Assembly: GCA_009760885.1 (NCBI GenBank)
Contig: CM019691.1
Coordinates: 28,643,314 to 28,707,313, forward strand
DNA from: Achatina immaculata
Lineage: Eukaryota > Mollusca > Gastropoda > Stylommatophora > Achatinidae
Reading direction: 5' to 3'
Length of the DNA stretch: 64,000 nucleotides
Both the position numbers and the translations under genes were made by a program. The notes under the pieces were generated by a model, which saw nothing but the letters and a program-made list of their open reading frames with translations, searched no databases and was not told the DNA's origin. This document shows positions 56,366-64,000 of this stretch, in pieces; within the stretch, counting starts at the first letter, position 1, and each line of letters opens with the position of its first letter.

Positions 56366-57229
56366 AAAAGTTTTGGCTGTCTAAAGCAGACGTAATGAGA
56401 CGGGATGCATTTGGTGCAGACCGGAGGTCTTGCTCCTTTTTAAAAGAGGGTGGGGGGGGGGGATAGTTTGCAGTATATGAAAACAGAATGACTAATTAAA
56501 AGGATAGGGAGGATCTGAAAATAATTTTGTACCACTCTGTGGACTTCTATTGATGTTTCAGTGTACTCTCACCATCAGTTTCCTACCTATAGGAAAGAGT
56601 TAACAAACTGTCAAAAGACGTTCTAAGGGTTAATAGTACAAGTGATAAAGATCAGCTTCATTTAGTAGCCAAATAAACACACTCACACATACATTTTCAA
56701 GACATGTGACCTAGGACAAAACAGTTATAAATGATAAACAATAAACATTACTAGTTCCAAAGTCTTTCTAATATTCTCTACATGGTACTTATGTAGGTCC
56801 TTCCTTTGAGTCAGATGAAACGAGGTGTATTCAGTAAACTGCGTTCCATCTTTTTAAATTTCATCTTCTTTCAGTTCTTCTTCTTCTTCTTCTTCTTCTT
56901 TCTTCGTCTGAGATTTTGTTAGAAATTATCTTAGTAAATATGCGAGAGCGGAATATCAGAAGAACTCCATTGAAAATGTATTTGTGTGTGTATGTACATG
57001 TGTGTGTGTGTGCGCGCTATCTGTGTAGCTCATTATCTCATATTTGTAAATTAATATTTTCATCTTGCGCTCTTAGATTTTTAAAAATGTAATCTGTATA
57101 TTTATATTTCATATAATTGCATCTGGCATCCTTATATATGTGTGGGTGTGTGTGTTTGTATGTATATATATATGTGTGTTTGTGTATAATATGTGTTTTT
57201 ATATATATAATATTTATATAATTTCGTAT
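56366..57229. other. no gene recognised
   Basis: G run at 56451-56461, (TTC)n at 56877-56905, (GT)n near 56987-57012 and TA-rich DNA to the right. Confidence 0.4.
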
Positions 57230-57352
57230 ACATTTTTAAGTCGAGTGTATGGGAATTATGAAAGATGGAGTGATAAAGGGCAGGATGTAAGGTAGGCCTG
57301 GGAGCCCAATTTTTCGCCATTTTAAAATAAAGATCATTCATTCATTCATTCT
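57230..57352 (+). mobile_element. CR1-like LINE 3' end, diverged
   Basis: GATAAAGGGCAGGATGTAAG, GTAGGCCTGGGAGCCCAAT and AAAATAAAGATCATTC with an (ATTC)n tail. The tail unit differs from the (AATC)n of other copies. Confidence 0.75.
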
Positions 57353-57899
57353 TCTTCTTCTTCTTCTTCTTTAGCTATAAAAAAAAAGCCCGGAAGTCTA
57401 CAACCGGAACAACCAGCCTTAAGACATGTTCTACACCAAAATGATGCCCCCGCCATTACCACAAATAGCTTCTACCTGCTTCAAAAGCCGCCTTTCAACG
57501 GCGAAACGTCTCACTTTTTTATTAGAAATATTTGTGCATATTCCAGGTTTGGGTTTTAATTTATAACACAAAATTCCGACAGGAGAATCAGCACTTGAAT
57601 ATTTAGTCCCGTGTAGATTACTCATTACTGTGCGAAAACATTCAAGACAGTAACAACATGAAGTAGATTAATTACAAGTTTGTCATCGTTAAATGGTTTA
57701 CTTTAATGACATCGCGCGTTAATTAGGTCCTGGTTATTCGTACAGACATATATGTACTGTATGTGCGTCTGGTTTGGTGGGTAGATGTGGGGGGGGGGGG
57801 TGGCAGGGGGAGAGCTGAAGACGCATTACTTATGCTGAATGAAATAGTGGTCGGCGAGTCATATGCGTCAGGGTTTAACGAACCACGACTGTTCAAACC
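57353..57899. other. no gene recognised
   Basis: (TTC)n at 57350-57372, G run at 57789-57800. Confidence 0.4.
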
Positions 57900-57998
57900 C
57901 CCCTCCTCCCCATTTTACCTATAAGCAATGTCTCCTGGCAACTGACAGAAGACTGGCCAAGAGAAGAGGAATCGAACCGGGGAGTGCAAACGCGTTAC
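57900..57998 (-). mobile_element. possible SINE head at the edge of the 78-bp array
   Basis: The minus strand carries CCCCGGTTCGATTCCTCTT, a good B box, and the sequence upstream of it on that strand (AACCGTCTTCGACATAGC) is the first array unit. The array may have arisen from a tRNA-like SINE head, which is inference. Confidence 0.4.
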
Positions 57999-59190
57999 TA
58001 AAGATAAAGCTATGTCGAAGACGGTTGTGCTAGGTTTAAACAAATGACGTCGAGAGGGGGGGGGGACACAAGAAGAAGATGATGATAAAGCTATGTCGAA
58101 GACGGTTGTGCTAGGTTTAAACAAATGACGTCGAGAGGGGGGGACACAAGAAGAAAATGATGATAAAGCTATGTCGAAGACGGTTGTGCTAGGTTTAAAC
58201 AAATGACGTCCAGAGGGGGGCACAAGAAGAAGATGATGATAAAGCTATGTCGAAGATGGTTGTGCTAGGTTTAAACAAATGACGTCCAGAGGGGGGGGGA
58301 CACAAGAAGAAAATGATGATAAAGCTATGTCGAAGACGGTTGTGCTAGGTTTAAACAAATGACGTCCAGAGGGGGGCACAAGAAGAAGATGATGATAAAG
58401 CTAAGTCGAAGACGGTTGTGCTAGGTTTAAACAAAAGACGTCGAGAGGGGGGGGGGACACAAGAAGAAGATGATGATAAAGCTAAGTCGAAGACGGTTGT
58501 GCTAGGTTTAAACAAAAGACGTCGAGAGGGGGGGGGGGGACACAAGAAGAAGATGATGATAAAGCTAAGTCGAAGACGGTTGTGCTAGGTTTAAACAAAA
58601 GACGTCGAGAGGGGGGGGGGGACACAAGAAGAAGATGATGATAAAGCTAAGTCGAAGACGGTTGTGCTAGGTTTAAAGAATGACGTCGAGAGGGGGGGAC
58701 ACAAGAAGATGATAATAAAGCTAAGTCGAAGATGGTTGTGCTAGGTTTAAAGAAATGACGTCGAGAGGGGGGGACACAAGAAGAAGATGATGATAAAGCT
58801 ATGTCGAAGTGGTTGTGCTAGGTTTAAATAAACGACGTTTTGAAGGGGGGGGGCGGGGGAGGAACACAAGAAGAAGATGATGATAAAGCTAAGTCGAAGA
58901 CGGTTGTGCTAGGTTTAAACAAAAGACGTCGAGAGGGGGGGGGGGACACAAGAAGAAGATGATGATAAAGCTAAGTCGAAGACGGTTGTGCTAGGTTTAA
59001 AGAAATGACGTCGAGAGGGGGGGACACAAGAAGAAGATGATAATAAAGCTAAGTCGAAGATGGTTGTGCTAGGTTTAAAGAAATGACGTCGAGAGGGGGG
59101 GACACAAGAAGAAGATGATGATAAAGCTATGTCGAAGTGGTTGTGCTAGGTTTAAAGAAATGACGTCGAGGGGGGGGGGAACACAAGAAG
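57995..59190. repeat. about 78-bp minisatellite, 15 units
   Basis: Unit: GATGATAAAGCTA(T/A)GTCG, AAGACGGTTGTGCTAGGTTT, AAACAAATGACGTCGAGA, a G run of 5 to 11, then ACACAAGAAGAA. Length variation is almost all in the G run. Subtypes (CTATG/CTAAG, GTCG/GTCC, AAGAAATG/AAACAAAAG) are grouped along the array. Confidence 0.95.
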
Positions 59191-59679
59191 AAGATGATGA
59201 TGACTACGACAAAGACGAAGAAGAAGAAGATGACGACGGCGACGAAGACGAACAAGATGAAGACAAAGAGAAGAAGAGTGATATTTCTTCAACAGCGGAC
59301 TTATGATCACGCTCCCCCTCCCTACTCATCTGCTTTCATCAAATTCCCCAACATTTGCCTCTAACATGGCTAAGTTTGACAAATACACAATAACATAAAT
59401 AGTCAGCTTTTCCTTAAAATACCCGCGCTTGTTGATCATAATTTGTTCGTGTGGATGATTTCCAGCCTGGCTTTGATTTTGCTGTGGTAACGTTAGTAAT
59501 GGTTTTCTTCCTGCTCCTCCTCTTCTTCTTATTCGTCGTCGTCATCTTCTTTTTCTTCTTCTTCTTCTGAACGTAAGACAACTGCAGGTTTTCTTTACTA
59601 CCTTGTATAAAGCTGTAAAAAAAAAACTGTAAAAAGGTTATCTTGACTAACCCTTCCCGGGGTGAATTACTAGTCTTTA
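59191..59679. other. no gene; GAA/GAC-rich then TTC-rich
   Basis: Acidic low-complexity frame continuing from the array to about 59306, and a CTTCTTC-rich block at 59516-59567. Confidence 0.5.
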
Positions 59680-60864
59680 TATAAGGTGTCTTTAAAAAAG
59701 AGCAAACTTTTACTTTAAAGATATACGTGCTCATCTGAGAACCCTTTAAGCGCTGCCCCCTTCAAAGTAATCCCCTCTCCTGCCGATATACAGTTCCCAA
59801 CGTTTATACCATTGTTGGAATGCTTCCCGAAAGGCACTTTATATGATGGCGCGCAATTCTCTTATCGCATTTTCCTGAATCTCCTCATTCGTTTGGAAAC
59901 GGCGTCTTTTCAAAGTGGTTTTAAGTTTTGTGAACAAAAAAAAAAAAAGTTTGCTGTGACTTAGTCCGGAGAATAGGGTGGATGGGGCACAAAGGAAATC
60001 TGATGTTGTGAAAAATAACTGCGGATGAGGAGCAACGCATAAGTTGGAGCATTGTTGTTGTGCAACATTCAAGTCTGGTTTACCTACATTTCAGGCCTCT
60101 TCTTGAGCACAACATCCCTCAAACGCGCTGAAAACTTCCCGGTACAGCTGTTTGTTTACCATCTTATCACACGATACAAATTCATAGTGGACAATGCTTG
60201 TGCAATTAAAAAAAAACACTTTGATCTTCGACAGGCTAATCCGTTTTTGTTTTTTGTTAATCGAGGAGACTCTTTCCCCACCCACTGCAAAGACTATGCA
60301 TCTTGATTTTAACATCATAGCCAAGTCTCATCTCCGTTTATGATGTTCTTAAGAAAGTCGCCATGACCGTGTGCACTGGCAAGCAGTTCTTGACTGATTT
60401 CAACACGGTTCTTTTTTCTGATCGTCAGTCGACAAATTGGGGCACGATTTCTGCACAGACGCGGCGCAGACGATGTTCATCAGTTAAAATTTGATAGCAA
60501 GATCCTATGCTGATGTCCACTTCGTCAGCAACTTCTCGGACAGTTAAACGACGATTTCTACGAATTACACCGAGCACTCTCTCTTGACATGGTTGTCGTC
60601 TGTTGATGTGGAAGATTGTTCAGGCTTAAGGATCTTCACTTACCGAGGTTCTGTCCCCTCTTTAAAATACTTAAACCACTTATAGCACTGCGTTCGGCTC
60701 TCACAGTCCTCACTGTAAGCATGTTTAAATAATTGCCGTGTCTCTGTAAAATTTTTTGTACAAAGTTTGCAGCAAATTGCGATCGTGCGCACGCGCACAA
60801 AACACACACACACACACACACTTACACACACAACACACACACGTTGTTCTTCAAGCTCCTTCAT
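59680..60864 (-). mobile_element. mariner M2 (SETMAR/GVQW3-like), decayed
   Basis: The left terminus begins TA then TAAGGTGTCTTTAAAAAAG (59680-59700). Transposase traces run the full length on the minus strand. No matching right TIR was found beyond 60864, so that end is lost or mutated. Confidence 0.8.
59839..60864 (-). pseudogene. mariner transposase, multiply frameshifted
   Basis: N-terminus MKELEEQRVC, then a (GT)n-encoded VCVSVCVCVC insertion, then ICCKLCTKNFTETRQLFKHA and YSEDCESRTQCYKWFKYFKE (first helix-turn-helix). The centre has stops, and NRVEISQELLASAHGHG and GDETWL (first catalytic Asp) are visible. The second catalytic site reads NNNAPTY where DNAP is usual. HPPYSPDL keeps the third. 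The C-terminus LKTTLKRRRFQTNEEIQENA, IRELRAII matches mariners closely, then runs on as FREAFQQWYKRWE. Confidence 0.85.
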
Positions 60865-61544
60865 AGTAACTTGAGTCTGGTTTTCATTTCTGTATATAGA
60901 ATTATTTTGTTTTTCATTTCCGTATATAGAATTAGTTTGTTTTTCATTTCCATGTATAGAATTCAGCTCTTCTTATTATCTGTTTCTTTTCTCGTGATGT
61001 TTTCACGGATTAGTCTCAGTAAAGTCGTTTCCGTTTCAACTAATGGCATAAAAAAGGGTCTTTTCAAGCCTATAATGTGTTACACATGAAGGTGAAAAGG
61101 AGGAAAGCCCTGGTTCTGTACATTTATGAAAGTTAAAAACGCAACATTTATGAGCAGGAGAGTAGTAAAGAGGTTAGTGGATTTATGTACCTAGTCGGTG
61201 GTTTGGAGTTCGAGCGCTAAACTCACGTGGTCCAGCCAGCCAAGAAGTCGAACAGGATACCTGGTTGCTACAGGTGTTGGGGAAAGAGTCGGTATAATCT
61301 AGATAATTTTATCCGTTAATATGCCAAACGGTGAAGTAAATTGGACATATAATGAGAAGGGGGGGGGGGGGGAACAGGGTTTGAAAACATTGAAACAACA
61401 GGAAAGATAAATGGGAAGAGAGCAGGGATAGACGAATAGAAAAAAAAATCATTGACAGTTTAACATTATGTCACAAAACAACAACAACAACAACAACAAC
61501 AAAAACCAAGTGAAATGATGAAAAATATCAAGGAACCAGATTTA
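60865..61544. other. no gene recognised
   Basis: Three units of a 33-bp repeat at 60885-60963 (GTTTTTCATTTC.GTATATAG), a G run at 61359-61372 and (CAA)n at 61478-61503. Confidence 0.5.
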
Positions 61545-61600
61545 CAGAGAAGTATGATCGCCAACGCCTACCGGCGTGGCACCTGATAATGATGATAATC
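61545..61600 (+). mobile_element. family A LINE end, very short
   Basis: CAGAGAAGTATGATCGCCAA and CGGCGTGGCACCTGATAATG, the last codons (MIANA..RHGT-like) and tail of family A. Confidence 0.75.
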
Positions 61601-61639
61601 AAGTAAATTAATGACACTTAAAATTTCCTGGAATTTTGG

Positions 61640-62045
61640 TGGCTGGAGGGTACTTTTTATATTCAATAATGAATCTTTCCGTTTTGTGTGTGTGTGTGTT
61701 CAATAATGAATCTTTCTGTTATTTATATATTGAATAATGAATCTCCGTTTTTATATTCATTCATTCATTCATTTGCATGTCACTTACGGAACTTTGCCTC
61801 CCTAACAGCACCCCTGTAGGCCTCTAGGTTGTGAGCAAGATAGTCTGCTGCTGATGTATCCATTTGCAGATCATTGTTGATGATCTGCAAATCTTTTTAT
61901 ATTCAGTAATGCAAATCTTTTTATATTCAGTAATGAATATTTCCGTTTTTTTATATTCAGTAATGAAGCTTTCTGTATTTTATATTCAATAATGAATCTT
62001 TCCGTTTCTTATATTCAGTAATGAATCTTTCCATTTTTAAAAATA
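61640..62045. repeat. minisatellite of about 27 bp, irregular
   Basis: Units TTTTTATATTCAGTAATGAA plus TCTTTCCG. Interrupted at 61760-61893 by a LINE fragment and at 61687-61700 by a GT run. Confidence 0.85.
61760..61893 (-). mobile_element. family B LINE insertion with 5' inversion
   Basis: TTTTTATATTCA occurs at 61748-61759 and 61894-61905. Between them lies the inverted family B end from its (AATG)n tail to CATTTGCAGATCA, followed by TTGTTGATGATCTGCAAAT, which is family B in the opposite orientation. Confidence 0.75.
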
Positions 62046-62139
62046 TGCTATAAAAGTAGATGCAAATCTGGAATGTGAGGAAACAGCCAACATCACTTAC
62101 CCGTGTTATAGATCTCACATTCAGTGAAACCAATATTCG

Positions 62140-62455
62140 ATAAACTCTTAATCTTACATCTTACATCCTTCCCGTGCTATCTGTCGTCACATAGGCTTGT
62201 AGCATTGAGTATCTATTCTCCGAGAGCTTTTGAATTTAATCAAGGGATTTTTATATGCCAATCATCTTAGCCTTTCTTGTCAGTGTTCTCTTTAGGGTTA
62301 TCTCGGATCAGCCCTTTTTTATCCTTTCTTTTTGCAGATGTTTCCAATTTGATGACTTTCTTTGTGTTTCTCTGACGGTTTCTTCTCATTATGTTACCCA
62401 CATATGCCCATTTTCTTTTCTTGATCACTGCTCAGGTTGTTTGTTACGTGCTTAT
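62140..62455 (-). mobile_element. family C LINE 3' end, older copy
   Basis: CTTACATCTTACATCCTTCC tail, then CGAGAGCTTTTGAATTTAAT, CTTTCTTGTCAGTGTTCTCT and AGGGTTATCTCGG, aligning with 62480-62730 at lower identity. Non-coding remnant directly beside the larger copy. Confidence 0.7.
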
Positions 62456-62477
62456 TCCTAGCTACTTTAAAGATTAA

Positions 62478-64000
62478 TCTTATATCTTATATCCTTCCCA
62501 TGCCAAAGTAGTTCGCCAGTTTTTCCTGTCTTCGGAGAGCCTTTCAACCTCATTAAGGGACTCTATGCCTGTTAATTTAGCCTCTCTTAACAATGTCCTC
62601 TTTAGAGTTTCACGCGGTCTGCCTCCTTTTCTTTGGCCTGTTGTGTTTCACTTGATAGCTTGTTTTGGGATCCTCTGACTGTTTCTTCTCATCAAGTGAC
62701 CAACAAATGTCCATCTCCTTTTCCTGATCACCCATGAGACAGGTTGTTGTTCAGTCATCTGTCTTATCTCTGCATTGTTCTTGAATTCGTTCCACTCGAT
62801 GGCGAGTATTTTCCTTAGGCATTTGTTTTCAAAAGAGTCTAATTTCTTGTCTGTTTCTTTAGTTGTTTTCCAGCATGCATAAATGAGGGTGTATATTACA
62901 TTTGAATTGAATAGTCTTAACTTGGTTTTTATGCCTATAACTTTGTGAGTGCCATATGTTCTCAAGATTCTTGAAGATCGATGCTGCTTTTGCTATTCTA
63001 ATTCTAACATCCTTTCTGGTGTCACCATCCTGGTCTATATAGTTGCCAAGGTATGCAAAATGATTGACTTCTTCAACATCTGTCCCTTCTATGTGTATTT
63101 TCCCATTTTGATTAAAGGGAAGTTTAATTATTTTTGTTTTGTCCTTGTTAATTTCAAGTCCTATTTTGCTAGCCAATGAAGACTGTTCTTTTCTTGCATG
63201 GAATTCGCATTGCTACTGATAAGAGTTATGTCATCAGCAAAATCAAGGTCTTCTAGTTGGATCCCATATACCCAGTCAATACCTGTGTTACCTGTGCAGC
63301 ATTTTTTTCATTATGAAGTCTATTGTAATTCCAAAAAACAAAGGAGACAGTATACATCCTTGTTTCAATCTGGAACCATTTACTCATCCCTTCTTCTATT
63401 TTGATTGCACAAACATATCCATTGTAGAAGTCCTTTATGATGCTGACAGTTTTAGATGGTATTCCATATAGATTTAAAATTCTCCACAATGAATCTCTGT
63501 GTATGCTATCAAATGCCTTTTTAAAGTTTATGAAGTTCAGTATTAATGGTTTCTGCTTTTCAATATGTTCTTCAAGTATTATTCTTAGAGTAAAGATCTG
63601 GTCGAGACAGCTTCTCCCTTTTCGAAATCCTGCTTGTTCTTCTCTCATTGCGGTATCCACTATATCTTTAAGTCTATTGAAAATGACGTTACAAAATACT
63701 TTTGACACAACTGATATTAAAGTTACTCCTCTCCAATTGTTACAGTCACTAAGGTTGCCTTTTTTCCATTTAGAAGAGACCTTTTCTTCTTTCCAAATCT
63801 TATTAAACATTCTCTGTAATTGTCTCATGTTGTCACTATTGATAGCTTTTAACAGTACGGATGTTATTTCATCTTCACCTGCAGCTTTGTTGTTAGCTAT
63901 TAAATTCACTGCTGTTTCAATTTCATGCAATGTTATTTCATCTAGATTGACATCTAGTTGTGGGGCTGGTAAGTCGGTTTCAAGGTTTAACAATTCTTTT
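62478..64000 (-). mobile_element. family C LINE, large 3' part, runs off the window
   Basis: Tail (ATATAAG)n-like at the left, then the C-terminal region (GHLMRRNSQR, FENKCLRKILAIEWNEFKNN, KTKLRLFNSNVI) and an ordered RT domain to the right edge. This is the longest LINE here. It carries several frameshifts, so it is a pseudo-copy. Confidence 0.9.
62648..63993 (-). pseudogene. family C reverse transcriptase, frameshifted
   Basis: Order on the minus strand: NLIANNKAAGEDEITSVLLK, NWRGVTLISVVSKVFCNVIF, EEQAGFRKGRSCLDQIFTLR, LNFINFKKAFDSIHRDSLWR. Motif A normally carries Asp at the third residue of FxDFKKAFD. Here it is Asn (codon at 63526-63528). A frameshift follows near 63355. EDLDFADDITLIS near 63210-63245 retains the FADD box. 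Then GLEINKDKTKIIKLPFN, HFAYLGNYIDQDGDTRKD and, after another shift, LRLFNSNVIYTLIYACWK. Confidence 0.88.

Overview
The window is eukaryotic, repeat-dominated DNA with no complete protein-coding host gene that I can support. Remnants of non-LTR retrotransposons, mariner-type DNA transposons, MITEs and tRNA-headed SINEs are packed between very many microsatellites and minisatellites. There are no operons, Shine-Dalgarno sites or bacterial gene order. The mix (RTE/BovB-like and CR1-like LINEs, DDE mariners, hAT and piggyBac-like MITEs, long TATC/GATA and GA arrays) fits an invertebrate metazoan. A mollusc, probably a gastropod, is my best guess, but that is inference and not proven by any single gene.

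Layout. 0-6 kb: two near-identical copies of a CR1-like LINE 3' end, a 38-bp minisatellite, an RTE-like LINE (family A) with a 12-codon in-frame tandem amplification, and two more minisatellites. 6-12 kb: a TTAA-flanked MITE, a 34-bp minisatellite with higher-order structure, trinucleotide arrays and a possible Penelope-like repeat. 11.6-16.3 kb: an unnamed retroposon ('family X', two copies here), a tRNA-SINE, a full-length but dead mariner with a 25-bp minisatellite grown out of its right end, and three MITEs. 17-25 kb: TATC arrays, LINE ends, and a LINE interrupted by a SINE with an 11-bp target-site duplication. 26 kb: the best host-gene candidate, a unique stretch with a perfect CRE, a TATA box, a non-coding leader and a consensus splice donor. 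27-38 kb: a third family X copy, a SINE split by a 1-kb TA-flanked transposon, and tandem LINE insertions (families B and A) each with its own target-site duplication. The family A copy keeps an open reverse-transcriptase frame. 38-48 kb: MITEs, LINE fragments, a 1.3-kb hAT-like element carrying a 900-bp C-rich minisatellite, and a 54-bp array. 48-56 kb: an inverted pair of family B LINEs, four-base arrays, a 24/27/30-bp array open on both strands, and SINEs. 57-64 kb: a 78-bp minisatellite, a second dead mariner, a LINE insertion with an apparent 5' inversion, and a large family C LINE running off the right edge.

How the parts relate. At least four LINE families (A, B, C and CR1-like), plus one isolated fragment of a fifth type, left mostly 5'-truncated 3' ends. 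Each ends in its own short tandem tail, and short non-autonomous elements accompany them. Several tandem arrays have clearly grown from transposon sequence (a mariner end, a reverse-transcriptase codon block, the interior of a hAT element), and younger LINE copies have then inserted into arrays. Most long open frames in the window are translations of these arrays and are not genes.
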